Of a stretch of DNA of 64,000 bases, positions 8,747-20,130 are shown one piece after another. The notes under the pieces are model-generated. The model was not told the origin of the DNA and searched no databases. It saw nothing but the letters and a program-made list of their open reading frames with translations. Every line of letters starts with the position of its first letter. Positions within the stretch are counted from its first letter, which is position 1. The DNA is from Streptomyces flaveolus (GTDB lineage Bacteria; Actinomycetota; Actinomycetes; Streptomycetales; Streptomycetaceae): contig NZ_JNWV01000037.1 of NCBI RefSeq assembly GCF_000716535.1, forward strand, positions 62,001-126,000. The letters run 5' to 3'. The position numbers were made by a program, and so were the translations under genes.

Positions 8747-9059
8747 GACTTGCCCTCGCTTCCGCGGGTCCGGCGGTCATGGGCGGCAACGTTCATGCGC
8801 CTTGGAGTGTTGCGCCTCACGCCCGCCGGTGTGAAGGGATGTGCAGCGATTGGCCGGGGCGTACGGATGCACCGCCCGGTGTGTTGCGCCGCACGGGTGG
8901 GCTTACCGGCCGTCGTCGCCGTGTCGCCCACCGTGGCCGGATCCTTTCCTCTTCAGTGGCCGCATAGATCTGATCAGCTCCATATACCGCCAAACGTGAT
9001 CAGCTCCATATACCGACAAATGCGAGCATAAGGCCCGTGGCTTCCTGGAGGTAGCAGAG
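8747..9059. other. Divergent intergenic region between the sdh operon and the LpqW-like gene
   Basis: This 313-bp gap must carry both divergent promoters. Its only clear structure is a pair of near-identical 24-bp direct repeats at 8971-9020, just upstream of the LpqW-like gene. The sdh-side half shows no motif I can call with confidence. Confidence 0.6.
8971..9020. promoter_or_regulatory. Two 24-bp direct repeats, period 26 bp (candidate operator)
   Basis: The unit tgatcagctccatataccg followed by (c/a)caaa occurs at 8971-8994 and again at 8997-9020, differing at one base. Each copy begins with the palindrome tgatca. A 26-bp period is about two and a half helical turns. The pair lies 40-90 bp upstream of the ATG at 9060, where a regulator binding as a direct-repeat dimer could act. 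The regulator is unknown. Confidence 0.55.
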
Positions 9060-11366
9060 ATGTCCTACGACGGCGTTGGGCAGCGCCCCACAGGGGTGCG
9101 AGACTCCATCGACGGGCGGCTCTGCCGCGGGGCGCGACCGGCCACGACGCACCCGCGGCCAACCGGCGACCGGTCCCGGCAGCTGAAGCGAGCCCTCGTC
9201 TTCCTGAGCGCGAGCGCCCTCGCCGTCCCCCTCCTCGCCGGCTGCGGCGAGGACGACGAGGCCGGCACCCCGCTCGCCCCGCAGGACATCGCTCTCGTCG
9301 CCCGCGACAAGGTCGCCGACGGCGGCACCCTGAAGTGGGCCGTGGACGCCGTGCCGGAGACCCTGAACACCTTCCAGGCCGACGCCGACGCCGGCACCGG
9401 CCGGGTCGCCCAGGCCGTACTGCCGTCCATGTTCCGGCTCGACGCCGCCGGCCGGCCGGTGGCCAACCCGGCCTACCTGGAGTCGGCCGAGGTCATCGAG
9501 ACCGAGCCGCGCCAGGTCGTGCTGTACAAGCTGAACCAGCAGGCCGTCTGGACCGACGGCCGGGAGATCGGCGCCGCCGACTTCGTCGCCCAGTGGCGCG
9601 CCCTGTCCGGCAGGAACAGCGCCTACTGGACCGCCCGCAACGCCGGCTACGACCGCATCGCCAAGATCGAGCGCGGCGCCAGCGACCTCCAGGTCCGGGT
9701 CACCTTCTCCCGCCCCTACGCCGACTGGAAGTCGCTGTTCTCCCCGCTGTACCCGAAGGACGTCATGGGCACCCCGGACGCCTTCAACGACGGCGCCCGG
9801 CGCAAGCTGACGGTCACCGCCGGACCCTTCAAGGTCAAGAAGGTCGACACCGCGAAGAAGGACGTCGTCCTCACCCGCAACCCGCGCTGGTGGGGAAAGC
9901 CCGCCAAGCTGAACGAGATCGTGCTGCACGCCGTGACGCGCGACAAGCGGGCCGCCGCCCTCGCCGACGGCAGCGTGGACCTGGCCGAGATCGACTCCGC
10001 CGACGCCCAGCGGATCGGCCTCGCGGGCCGGGCGAAGGGCACCGGCACCCCGCTCCAGGGCGCCGGCGGCAAGACGTCCGTGAAGAAGCTGCGCGACTGG
10101 GCGCTCGCGCACGGCTTCGACTCCGACCAGGTGCACGCGGGCAAGCAGAAGCTGCGCAAGGCCATCACCCGGTACCTGGAGCAGCAGCAGGCGCTGCGGG
10201 ACGTCGAGGTCCGCAAGTCCCTGGAGCCCGCCTACACGCAGCTCGCCCTCAACGGCTCGACCGGTCCCCTCGCCGACGACCGGGTCCGCCGGGCCGTCGC
10301 CCGCGCCCTGGACCGCGTGGAGCTGGCCCGGCTGGTGCTCACCCCGCTGGGGCTGCCCGCCGTCCCGGTCGGCAGCCACCTCGCCCTGTCCGGGCAGGCC
10401 GCCTACGCCGACGGCAGCGGCGCGATCGGCGGCCAGGACGCCAAGGAGGCGCAGGCGCTGCTCGCCGACGCCGGCTGGGTGCGCGGCGGCCCGCTCAAGG
10501 AGCCGAAGAAGGCCGAGAAGGCGGCCGGCCCCGCGCGCCCGTCCGAGGACGTGTCGAACGGCGGCAAGGACGGCGAGTACATCGTCGGGGAGGACGACGA
10601 CGAGAAGGGCCACGACGACGGGTCCGGCGGCGGCAGCCACGGCGGCCCGGACGGCGACGGCAAGGGCAAGCACCACGAGTCCGCCGGCGACCAGCACGAG
10701 CACCCCGACCAGCACCTCGCGCGGGAGGGCAAGCACGGCGGCGCGCCCGGCGCGTACGCCCCCCAGGGCACGGCCGCCCCGGCCGCCGCGCCCGCCGGAC
10801 CGCTCGCCAAGGACGGCAAGCCGCTCGCCCTGCGCTTCGTCCTGCCCTCCGGCTCCGGCTCGGACACCCTGAACTCGGTCGCCGAGCGGATCTCCGCGAT
10901 GCTGGAGCAGGTCGGCATCCGCACGACGATCACGAAGGTCTCGGACGAGAGCTACTTCAAGGACCACATCGCCGCCGGCGACTACGACCTCGCCCTGTAC
11001 TCCTGGCCGTCCTCCGCGTTCCCGGCGACGGACGCCCGGCCCATCTACGCCAAGCCGGTCGCGGCGGCCGACGGCTCGGTGAACGTCGAGCAGAACTTCA
11101 CGCGGGTCGGCACGGACCAGGTCGACCAGCTCTTCGACCAGGCCGCGACCACGCTGGACGAGGACGAGGCGCGTTCCCTGATCCGCAAGGCCGACGCCCG
11201 CATCTGGGCCGCCGCCGGCTCCATCCCGCTCTACCAGCGGCCTCAGCTGGTGGGAGTCCGGAAGAACGTGGTCAACGCCGGGGCCTTCGGTTTCCGGACG
11301 CCGGTGTACGAGGACATGGGCTTCCTGAAGAAGGGTGCGAAGATCTCGCCGAGCCCGGCCAAGTAG
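9060..11366 (+). CDS. LpqW-like ABC solute-binding lipoprotein with a His/Asp-rich insertion
   Basis: The ATG follows ggaggtagcagag. The 768-residue protein has a 40-residue N-terminal extension, a hydrophobic segment, and a lipobox (LLAGC, C62). The rest is a family 5 (peptide/nickel type) solute-binding fold. At about residues 493-565 a low-complexity stretch rich in Gly, Asp, Lys and His (GEDDDEKGHDDG, KGKHHES, DQHEHPDQH) splits the second lobe. No permease or ATPase genes adjoin it. Actinobacterial proteins beside typA include mycobacterial LpqW, which acts in lipomannan/lipoarabinomannan control rather than import. The ligand here is unknown; the His/Asp insertion could bind metal ions or be a flexible linker. 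Confidence 0.85.
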   Translation: MSYDGVGQRPTGVRDSIDGRLCRGARPATTHPRPTGDRSRQLKRALVFLSASALAVPLLAGCGEDDEAGTPLAPQDIALVARDKVADGGTLKWAVDAVPETLNTFQADADAGTGRVAQAVLPSMFRLDAAGRPVANPAYLESAEVIETEPRQVVLYKLNQQAVWTDGREIGAADFVAQWRALSGRNSAYWTARNAGYDRIAKIERGASDLQVRVTFSRPYADWKSLFSPLYPKDVMGTPDAFNDGARRKLTVTAGPFKVKKVDTAKKDVVLTRNPRWWGKPAKLNEIVLHAVTRDKRAAALADGSVDLAEIDSADAQRIGLAGRAKGTGTPLQGAGGKTSVKKLRDWALAHGFDSDQVHAGKQKLRKAITRYLEQQQALRDVEVRKSLEPAYTQLALNGSTGPLADDRVRRAVARALDRVELARLVLTPLGLPAVPVGSHLALSGQAAYADGSGAIGGQDAKEAQALLADAGWVRGGPLKEPKKAEKAAGPARPSEDVSNGGKDGEYIVGEDDDEKGHDDGSGGGSHGGPDGDGKGKHHESAGDQHEHPDQHLAREGKHGGAPGAYAPQGTAAPAAAPAGPLAKDGKPLALRFVLPSGSGSDTLNSVAERISAMLEQVGIRTTITKVSDESYFKDHIAAGDYDLALYSWPSSAFPATDARPIYAKPVAAADGSVNVEQNFTRVGTDQVDQLFDQAATTLDEDEARSLIRKADARIWAAAGSIPLYQRPQLVGVRKNVVNAGAFGFRTPVYEDMGFLKKGAKISPSPAK

Positions 11367-11538
11367 CCGCTGCCGGGTGCGTCGGATCCGGCCTGAGCTG
11401 CACCGACGTATCCCGGCGAGCTCCGGCGGCAGGGGCCACGTACCATGGGGTGAGGCCGTGGCGTGTCCAGCCCGGCAGGGCCCGCGCGACAGGACGTACG
11501 CGCAGGGCAGTCCGCACACTCCGGGAGTACGCCACAAT

Positions 11539-13455
<1,917 letters not shown>

Positions 13456-13468
13456 TTCCGGCCACCTG

Positions 13469-13507
13469 AGCCCGGGTTCCCCCATGGTGGGGGAACCCGG
13501 GCTTTTT
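13469..13507 (+). terminator. Rho-independent terminator after typA
   Basis: A perfect 15-bp stem (agcccgggttccccc at 13469-13483 with its complement at 13489-13503) closes a 5-base loop and runs straight into ttttt. It begins 13 bp after the typA stop. Confidence 0.93.
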
Positions 13508-13934
13508 GCAACCGATTTTCGGGCGCCCCATGTCCGACATGCGGAGATCACTGCCCGATAGCCATGTAACAAGTCCGTTTCGCGCCTTCTTCTGGCGAAC
13601 AGTTTGTCCAGATTTTGGAAGGTGTAGGCGTGAGCTGTGACTGAATTGAGATCTACGGGCAGTGGTCGGTGGTCGACCCATGGCAGATAGTTAGCCGCGT
13701 AGCGCTCGGGTCAATGGGTCTCGCGCTGTGGGGACAGCGCCGACTCACGAGCACCACAGGGTTTCTGACCCTCCGTCAGGGGTGTCGGAGGGAAGACGGA
13801 AACCCTCGCCAGTTGGTGAACACGTGAAGTCATGAGGAGGGAACCCCGGTAACTACGCGCGTCCGACTGCGGTCACGCGCGTTCTCGGAGTACGCGGACA
13901 CCTCTCACGCTTATACCTGTGAAACGGACGAACC
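13508..13934 (+). promoter_or_regulatory. bldK upstream region with a structured leader
   Basis: This 427-bp gap separates the typA terminator from bldKA and must hold the bldK promoter. The first half (about 13510-13700) is AT-richer than its surroundings. Two hairpins lie downstream: gcgctgt-gggg-acagcgc (13723-13740, perfect 7-bp stem) and a nested one at 13758-13806. The latter has outer arms agggtttc/gaaaccct and inner arms ccctccg/cggaggg. A mini-ORF of six codons (ATG 13832 to TAA 13850-13852) includes an aggagg sequence. I could not assign -10 and -35 boxes with confidence. Confidence 0.5.
13758..13806 (+). promoter_or_regulatory. Nested hairpin in the bldK leader
   Basis: Outer arms agggtttc (13758-13765) and gaaaccct (13799-13806) enclose inner arms ccctccg (13769-13775) and cggaggg (13786-13792) with a 10-base loop. 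There is no T-run, so a terminator is unlikely. It could affect mRNA stability or be a protein or RNA binding site. It is about 130 bp before the bldKA start. Confidence 0.5.
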
Positions 13935-14975
13935 GTGACAAGTCCTATCGATATAGAGGGCGGCGGGGCTTCGGTCGTCGTCGACGGCGCACCAGGGCCG
14001 GAGACGAAGAACGAACCCGTCAAGCTCGCGGGCCGGTCCCCCGGCCAGCTGATGTGGCTGCGCTTCAAGCGCGACCGCACGGGCGTCATCTGCGCCGTGG
14101 TGGTGATCGGCTACTTCGTCGTCGCTCTGCTCGCACCGCTGCTGGTGAAGCTGTCGGGCACTGATCCGTACACCCTGTACGGCCAGGACCCCACCTACGC
14201 CGACAAGCCCGTCCTCGACGAATTCGGGCTTCCGCTGGGGTATTTGGGGGGCGTCTCCGGCGACCACTGGTTCGGCGTCGAACCGCAGTACGGCCGCGAC
14301 CTCTACGCCATGCTGCTGTACGGCATGCGCACCTCGCTGTACATGGCGCTCGGCATCACCGTCCTCATCATGGTCACCGGTGTCGTGATCGGCCTGATCG
14401 GCGGGTACTTCGGCGGCCGCACGGACTACTGGATCGGCCGCGGCACCGACTTCTTCCTCTCCTTCCCGCAACAGCTCTTCTTCATCGCCTTCATGCCCGT
14501 CGTCACGTCCTTCTTCGTGGACCCCCGCGAGGAGACGCCGACCTACTTCCGCGCCCTGGCCATGCTGATCGTGCTGTGGCTGCTGGGCTGGATGGGCATG
14601 GCCCGACTGGTCCGGTCGACGGTACTGTCCCTGCGCGAACGGGAGTTCGTGGAGGCGGCCAAGGTCTCGGGCGCCTCGCCGTGGCGGATCGTGCGCAAGG
14701 AGATCCTGCCCAACGTCGTGACCCCGATCCTGGTGCAGTTCACGTACCAACTGCCCAGCACCATCCTCAGCATCGCCTTCCTGTCCTTCGCGGGCGTCGG
14801 GTTCGTCGAGCCGACACCCGACTGGGGACGCCTCTTCGCCGCCGGCGCCCGATACGCCGAGCAGGACCCGGCGTTCATGTTCTTCCCCGGGGTGGCGCTG
14901 GTGATCTTCGTCCTGTGCTTCAACCTCCTCGGGGACTCCGTACGGGACGCGTTCGACCCCAAGTCCGGGCGGTAG
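13935..14975 (+). CDS. bldKA: BldK oligopeptide importer, DppC-type permease
   Basis: A GTG start gives 346 residues. A 50-residue hydrophilic N-terminus leads to the OppC-type entry (GQLMWLRFKRDRTGVI), a first helix, an extracytoplasmic loop (FGVEPQYGRDLYAMLLYG) and five more helices. The permease EAA-type loop EFVEAAKVSGASPWRIVRKEILPN (read from about residue 237) contacts the ATPases. In S. coelicolor the five-gene bldK operon (SCO5112-5116) imports an extracellular peptide signal needed for aerial growth; ferrioxamine uptake has also been reported. Gene order and sequence type here support that identity. Weak ribosome site (ggac). Confidence 0.9.
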   Translation: MTSPIDIEGGGASVVVDGAPGPETKNEPVKLAGRSPGQLMWLRFKRDRTGVICAVVVIGYFVVALLAPLLVKLSGTDPYTLYGQDPTYADKPVLDEFGLPLGYLGGVSGDHWFGVEPQYGRDLYAMLLYGMRTSLYMALGITVLIMVTGVVIGLIGGYFGGRTDYWIGRGTDFFLSFPQQLFFIAFMPVVTSFFVDPREETPTYFRALAMLIVLWLLGWMGMARLVRSTVLSLREREFVEAAKVSGASPWRIVRKEILPNVVTPILVQFTYQLPSTILSIAFLSFAGVGFVEPTPDWGRLFAAGARYAEQDPAFMFFPGVALVIFVLCFNLLGDSVRDAFDPKSGR

Positions 14976-15007
14976 GTCGTCCGTTGGGTGGGGGTGGCTG
15001 CCGCCCC

Positions 15008-15030
15008 CGCCGGCCCGCACCCGGCCGGCG
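15008..15030 (+). promoter_or_regulatory. Hairpin between bldKA and bldKB
   Basis: Arms cgccggc (15008-15014) and gccggcg (15024-15030) form a perfect 7-bp stem around a 9-base loop. It has no T-run. It may be an mRNA processing or stability element that sets the level of the binding protein message; this is inference. Confidence 0.4.
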
Positions 15031-15078
15031 CCCGGCAGATCTCACGGATAACAACCGACAGGTAGGTGGATTCGCCAC

Positions 15079-16872
15079 ATGATGTCTCATCGCGCCCGCG
15101 GAGCGCGTGCCGTAGTGATCGCCATCGCGGCCGGCTCCCTGGCTCTCACGGGCTGCTCCAAGAACGAGGGCGGCAAGTCCGGCAAGGACTCCAAGAAGGA
15201 CCAGAAGGAAGCGGCGGTCCAGTCGAAGGCGGTCACCTATGTCGACGCCGCGGGTTCGACCGGACCCGCGAAGGACGTGCCCGGCGCGAAGCCCGGCGGC
15301 ACGATCACGGTGTACCAGGAGGCCGGCCTGTCCCACCTGGACCCCGGCCAGATCTACGTCTCCGACGCCGGCCAGGTCGCCAACCTGCTCTTCCGCCGCC
15401 TGACCCAGTTCCAGGAGGACGACAAGGGCAACGTGTCCGTCGCCGGTGACCTCGCCACCGACTCCGGCAAGTCCTCCGACGGCGGCAAGACCTGGACCTT
15501 CACGCTGAAGGACGGCATCAAGGACGAGAACGGCAACCCGATCACCTCGGCCGACGTCCGGCACAGCGTCGAGCGCCTGTACGCGAAGTTCATCTTCGAC
15601 GGCCCGACCTACCTCCAGACCTGGCTGAGCGGCGCCGACTACCGCAAGGCCCTGCCGGGCGGCGGCTTCGACGGCAAGCACCTGCCGGCCTCCGTGCTGG
15701 ACACCCCGGACGACAAGACGGTGGTCTTCCACTTCGACCAGCCGCGCCCGGACCTGCCGCAGACGCTCGCCATGGCCGGCTACGCGGTCGTCCCGGCGAA
15801 GGGCGACACCAAGGAGAGGTACGAGAAGAAGCCGGTCTCCACCGGCCCGTACAAGATCGCCGAGAACAAGGCCGGCAAGACCCTGAAGCTGGTCAAGAAC
15901 ACCAACTGGGACCCGAAGACCGACTCCGTGCGCCACCAGTACGTCGACGGCTTCACCATCCAGTTCGGCGTCACCGAGTCCACCCAGACCAAGCGTCTGA
16001 TCGCGGACGAGGGCGACAACAAGAACGCCATCCAGCTCACCAACGGCGTCGAGGCCACGCAGATCCAGGACGTCATCAACAACCCCGAGGCCAGCAAGCG
16101 CACGGTCAAGGGCTACCAGCCCTACGTGATGACGCTGACCTTCAACCTCGACCGGGTCAAGAACAAGAAGGTGCGCGAGGCCGCCACCTACGCGGTCAAC
16201 TCCAAGTCCCTCATCGCCGGCGAGGGCGGCGCCTACGGCGGTGACGTCGCGCCGAACTACTTCGCGCCGACCCTGCCCGGCTACGAGCCGAGCTACGACC
16301 CCTACGGCCGGCTGAAGACCCCGCAGGGCAACATCGCCAAGGCCAAGGAGATCCTCAAGGGCGTCCCGGCCGCCGAGAAGAAGATCGTCTTCGCCTACGC
16401 CAACAGCGAGGCCGGCCAGAAGCGCAAGGTCGCCATCGAGGACGCCCTGACCAAGGTCGGGTTCGACGTCGTCGCCAAGGAGGTCGACGCGGCGAGCTAC
16501 TACGAGCAGATCGGCAAGCTCAAGAACCCGTACGACGCCTACATCACCGGCTGGGGCCAGGACTGGCCGTCCCCGGGCACGGTCGTCACCCCGATCTACG
16601 ACGGCTCCCAGGTCTTCGACGGCTCCGCGAACTACTCGCACGTCAAGGACCCGAAGGTCGACGCCCTCATCAAGAAGGCGCTGACGCAGAACCCGACCGA
16701 CGCCGCCAAGACCTGGAAGGAAGCGCACCACTACCTGCTGGAGAACGTCATCCCGGCGGCCCCGCTGTGGTACACGAAGCAGTTCCAGATCTCCGGCTCC
16801 AACGTGGGCGGTGCCCGCTACGGCTCGGTGTCCAGCCTCCTCGACATCAACCGGCTGTACCTGAAGTCGTGA
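15079..16872 (+). CDS. bldKB: BldK solute-binding lipoprotein
   Basis: The 597-residue protein has a short basic N-terminus, a hydrophobic core and the lipobox LTGC (C26), so it is exported and lipid-anchored. A Lys/Asp/Ser-rich tether follows (about 30-48), then the family 5 peptide-binding fold (PGGTITVYQE, TWTFTLKDGIK, WGQDWPSPG). It captures the BldK ligand and delivers it to BldKA/BldKC. Two ATGs in tandem (15079 and 15082) are possible starts; the nearest ribosome-site candidate is aggtgg. A 14-bp hairpin right after the stop probably separates its expression level from the downstream genes. Confidence 0.93.
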   Translation: MMSHRARGARAVVIAIAAGSLALTGCSKNEGGKSGKDSKKDQKEAAVQSKAVTYVDAAGSTGPAKDVPGAKPGGTITVYQEAGLSHLDPGQIYVSDAGQVANLLFRRLTQFQEDDKGNVSVAGDLATDSGKSSDGGKTWTFTLKDGIKDENGNPITSADVRHSVERLYAKFIFDGPTYLQTWLSGADYRKALPGGGFDGKHLPASVLDTPDDKTVVFHFDQPRPDLPQTLAMAGYAVVPAKGDTKERYEKKPVSTGPYKIAENKAGKTLKLVKNTNWDPKTDSVRHQYVDGFTIQFGVTESTQTKRLIADEGDNKNAIQLTNGVEATQIQDVINNPEASKRTVKGYQPYVMTLTFNLDRVKNKKVREAATYAVNSKSLIAGEGGAYGGDVAPNYFAPTLPGYEPSYDPYGRLKTPQGNIAKAKEILKGVPAAEKKIVFAYANSEAGQKRKVAIEDALTKVGFDVVAKEVDAASYYEQIGKLKNPYDAYITGWGQDWPSPGTVVTPIYDGSQVFDGSANYSHVKDPKVDALIKKALTQNPTDAAKTWKEAHHYLLENVIPAAPLWYTKQFQISGSNVGGARYGSVSSLLDINRLYLKS

Positions 16873-16885
16873 CCCGCGGCTGACC

Positions 16886-16919
16886 CAGGGGGCGCGCTCC
16901 GCAGCGAGCGCGCCCCCTG
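16886..16919 (+). terminator. GC hairpin between bldKB and bldKC (partial terminator)
   Basis: A perfect 14-bp stem (cagggggcgcgctc and its complement) closes a 6-base loop. There is no T-tail. Placed 14 bp after the binding-protein gene inside an operon, it is best read as an attenuator or 3'-end stabiliser. The mirror-image operon has a comparable hairpin at the same place. Confidence 0.7.
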
Positions 16920-16964
16920 TCCGAGCGCCCCCTACCCACCGTCTCCGCAGAGAGCCAGCCCGCC

Positions 16965-17942
16965 ATGCTTCAGTTCATCCTCCGGCGCACGGTCGGCGCC
17001 TTCGTCACGCTCTTCCTCATCGGGGCGGCGACGTTCTTCCTCTTCGTGGCCGCACCCTCCGACTACGCCTCCCTGGCCTGCGGCAAGGACTGTTCGCCCC
17101 AGCGGCTGGCGGACATCCGGGAGGCCCTCGGGCTCAACCTGCCCCTGGCCCAGCAGTTCTGGGACTTCATGTCCGGCATCGTGACGGGCCGCGACTTCCC
17201 GACCGGACACTGCTCGGCCCCCTGCCTGGGCGTGTCGTTCTACTCGGGGGACATGGTCTGGAGCACCATCATGGACCGGTTCCCGCTGACCCTCACCCTG
17301 ACCGCCGGCGGCGCGATCGTCTTCCTCGTCATCGGCGTCGGCGCGGGCATGATCGCCGCCTACCGGCGCGGGACGCTGGTCGACAAGGTCGCCACCGGCG
17401 CGTCCATGGTGCTGAGCTCGTTCCAGATCTACTTCCTCGGCCCGATCGTGCTGACGGTCCTCGTCTACAGCACCGGCTGGATGGAGGACCCCAAGTACGT
17501 GCCCCTCACCGAGGACCCGGTCGGCTGGTTCGTCGGGATGTCGATCCCGGTCTGTGTGATGGCCACGATCTTCACCGCGCAGTACACCCGTATGGCGCGC
17601 TCCTCGATGATCGAGCAGCTCGCCGAGGACCATGTGCGCACCGCCCGGGCCAAGGGCATGTCGCGCAAGTACGTCTTCCTGCGCTACGCCTGGCGCGGCT
17701 CGCTCATCCCGATCGTCACCGTGCTCGGCATCGACGTCAGCTCCATGCTGGGCGGTGCCGTCGTCACCGAACTGACCTTCTCCCTCCAGGGAATCGGCCG
17801 GCTCGCCGTGGACGGCGCGGTCAACAAGGACCTGCCGCTGACCATGGGGGTCATGCTGTTCGGCGCCTTCTTCATCCTGATCATCAACATCCTGACCGAC
17901 ATCACCTACGCGTGGATCGACCCCCGCATCCGGCTCTCCTAG
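16965..17942 (+). CDS. bldKC: BldK oligopeptide importer, DppB-type permease
   Basis: The 325-residue protein starts with the DppB-type entry [20 protein letters not shown]. The large periplasmic loop contains CGKDC and HCSAPC, cysteines shared with the mirror-operon permease at 23135-24115. Helices follow, with the cytoplasmic loop [25 protein letters not shown] (read from about 223) that couples to the ATPase, and the terminal DPRIRLS typical of this family. It pairs with BldKA to form the channel. The start is 45 bp after the hairpin, with no strong ribosome site. Confidence 0.9.
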   Translation: MLQFILRRTVGAFVTLFLIGAATFFLFVAAPSDYASLACGKDCSPQRLADIREALGLNLPLAQQFWDFMSGIVTGRDFPTGHCSAPCLGVSFYSGDMVWSTIMDRFPLTLTLTAGGAIVFLVIGVGAGMIAAYRRGTLVDKVATGASMVLSSFQIYFLGPIVLTVLVYSTGWMEDPKYVPLTEDPVGWFVGMSIPVCVMATIFTAQYTRMARSSMIEQLAEDHVRTARAKGMSRKYVFLRYAWRGSLIPIVTVLGIDVSSMLGGAVVTELTFSLQGIGRLAVDGAVNKDLPLTMGVMLFGAFFILIINILTDITYAWIDPRIRLS

Positions 17943-17957
17943 GAAGAACCAGCCATC

Positions 17958-19019
17958 GTGACCACACTGACCAAGGCCGAAGGGGCACCGGCCCCGACCG
18001 GGCCGGACGGATTCCTCTCGGTGCGCGATCTCCAGGTGACGTTCTCCACCGAGGACGGCCCGGTCAAAGCCGTCGACGGTCTCTCCTTCGACCTGTACCG
18101 CGGGAAGACCCTCGGCATCGTGGGCGAGTCGGGCTCGGGCAAGTCGGTCACCAACCTGACGATCCTCGGGCTGCACGACCCGATGTTCACGACGATCGAC
18201 GGGGAGATCCTCCTCGACGGCAAGGAACTGATCACCGCCACCGAGAAGGAGATGGAGAAGCTCCGCGGCAACCGGATGGCGATGATCTTCCAGGACCCGC
18301 TCACCGCGCTGTCGCCCTTCTACACCATCGGCCGGCAGATCGCCGAGCCGTACATGAAGCACACGGGCGCCTCGAAGAGGGCCGCCTGGGAGCGGGCCGT
18401 GGAGATGCTCGCCAAGGTCGGCATCCCCAACCCCAAGGAGCGCGCGCGGGACTACCCGCACCAGTTCTCCGGCGGTATGCGCCAGCGCGCGATGATCGCC
18501 ATGGCCCTGGTCTGCGACCCGGACCTGCTGATCGCCGACGAGCCGACCACGGCGCTGGACGTGACCGTGCAGGCCCAGATCCTGGACCTGCTCAAGGACC
18601 TCCAGCGGGAGTTCGGCACGGCGATCGTCTTCATCACCCACGACCTCGGGGTCATCGCCGACATGGCCGACGACATCATGGTCATGTACGCCGGGCGCGC
18701 GGTGGAGCGCGGCACCGTCGACGAGGTGCTCAGGGCGCCGCAGCACCCGTACACCTGGGGCCTGCTGAACTCCATGCCCCGGCTGGACTCCGACCTCGGC
18801 ACCCCGCTCTCGCCGATCCCCGGCACCCCGCCGAGCCTGCTCACCCCGCCGACCGGCTGCCGTTTCCACCCCCGGTGCACCTTCCGGGACCGGGTCGAGG
18901 GTGACCGGTGCGTCACCGAGCGCCCGCTGCTGGGCCCGGACCGTTCCTCGGCGTGCCACCTCGGCGCGGATCAGAAGCGCACCATCTTCATCGAAGAGAT
19001 CAGGCCCCGTCTGGGCTAG
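17958..19019 (+). CDS. bldKD: BldK oligopeptide importer, DppD-type ATPase
   Basis: GTG start, 353 residues. Walker [10 protein letters not shown]-loop [11 protein letters not shown], signature [15 protein letters not shown], Walker [13 protein letters not shown] and switch ITHDLG are all intact. The C-terminal oligopeptide-transporter extension (GCRFHPRC, cysteines near the end) is present; in related proteins it binds a [4Fe-4S] cluster. It should dimerise with BldKE to drive import. It begins 15 bp after bldKC and is followed at once by bldKE. Confidence 0.93.
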   Translation: MTTLTKAEGAPAPTGPDGFLSVRDLQVTFSTEDGPVKAVDGLSFDLYRGKTLGIVGESGSGKSVTNLTILGLHDPMFTTIDGEILLDGKELITATEKEMEKLRGNRMAMIFQDPLTALSPFYTIGRQIAEPYMKHTGASKRAAWERAVEMLAKVGIPNPKERARDYPHQFSGGMRQRAMIAMALVCDPDLLIADEPTTALDVTVQAQILDLLKDLQREFGTAIVFITHDLGVIADMADDIMVMYAGRAVERGTVDEVLRAPQHPYTWGLLNSMPRLDSDLGTPLSPIPGTPPSLLTPPTGCRFHPRCTFRDRVEGDRCVTERPLLGPDRSSACHLGADQKRTIFIEEIRPRLG

Positions 19020-19032
19020 GAGGACAACCGTC

Positions 19033-20024
19033 ATGAAAGAGGACCTGGTCCTCCCCACCCCCCGCGAGGCCGGTGACGACGCGGTGCCGCAGCCGCTGCT
19101 GAAGGTCTCGGGGCTGGTCAAGCACTTCCCGGTCAAGGGCGGCTTCCCGATCCGGCGGACGGTCGGCGCGGTGCAGGCCGTCGACGGCCTGGACTTCCAG
19201 GTCGGCGAGGGCGAGAGCTTCGGCCTGGTCGGCGAGTCCGGCTGCGGCAAGTCGACCACCGGCCGGCTCATCACCCGCCTGCTGGAACCGACCAGCGGCA
19301 CGATCACCTACCGCGGCCAGGACATCAGCCACGCGACCCGCAAGCAGCTCGCGCCGGTCCGCTCCGAGATCCAGATGATCTTCCAGGACCCGTACTCGTC
19401 GCTGAACCCGCGGCAGACGGTCGGCAAGATCATCTCCGGTCCGATGGAGATCAACGGCATCGATCCGGAGGGCGGCCGGGAGAAACGCGTGCGCGAACTC
19501 CTGGAGATCGTCGGACTGAACCCCGAGCACTACAACCGCTTCCCGCACGAGTTCTCCGGCGGCCAGCGCCAGCGCATCGGCGTCGCCCGCTCGCCCACGA
19601 CCTGGCCGTCGTACGCCACTTCTCCCAGCGCGTCGCGGTCATGTACCTCGGCAAGATCATCGAGGTGGGTGACCGGGACTCCATCTACGCCCGCCCGCGG
19701 CACCCCTACACCCACGCCCTGCTGTCCGCCGTCCCCGAGGTGACCCTGACGGAAGGGGAGGCACCGCAGCGCGAGCGCATCCGCCTCGCCGGCGACGTGC
19801 CGTCCCCCATCTCCCCGCCCTCCGGCTGCCGCTTCCGCACCCGTTGCTGGAAGGCGCAGGACAAGTGCGCGGCCGAGGAGCCCCCGCTGCTCCAGCTCTC
19901 CGGCAACCGGGACGGCCACCTGACGGCCTGCCACTTCCCGGAGGAGCCGACCATCGAGGCCCGCGAGGAGGACATCGTCCTGGACCCGGCACTGGCGGCA
20001 CTGGAGGAGGACCAGGCGGACTAG
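19033..20024 (+). pseudogene. bldKE: BldK DppF-type ATPase, broken by an internal frameshifting deletion
   Basis: ATG 19033 has a good ribosome site (aggagg). Residues 1-185 read as a normal DppF-type ATPase through Walker A ([10 protein letters not shown]), Q-loop (IFQDPYSSLNP) and signature ([13 protein letters not shown]). At about 19590 the sequence jumps from GVAR straight to the switch region (AHDLAVVRHFSQ) in another frame. Against the mirror paralogue about 130 bp are missing, including Walker B, the D-loop and about 43 codons; the original frame stops at 19743. The rest (19590-20024) encodes an intact C-terminus with GCRFRTRCW. As written no full ATPase can be made. True mutation and assembly error are both possible. 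Confidence 0.88.
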
Positions 20025-20130
20025 GGGCTGTCGTGCGGATCAGGTCGGCTGTCGGTGCCTTCGAGCCGAGCCGGCCCCGCGACGCCGGAATGATCCGTCC
20101 GACAGGGCCCAGGGGCCTCGGCCGGGCGGG
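20025..20130. other. Convergent gap between bldKE and the methyltransferase
   Basis: The gap holds 7-bp arms cggatca and tgatccg about 50 bases apart, with a smaller inner pair tcggct/agccga. This could fold as a weak two-way termination structure. Nothing else is seen. Confidence 0.3.

Noticed and set aside
13832..13852. Six-codon mini-ORF in the bldK leader as a real gene
   Set aside because: No ribosome site of its own; the aggagg lies inside it. Kept only as a leader feature.
19560..19660. Programmed ribosomal frameshift in bldKE
   Set aside because: A frameshift would not restore the missing Walker B segment; about 130 bp are absent compared with the paralogue.
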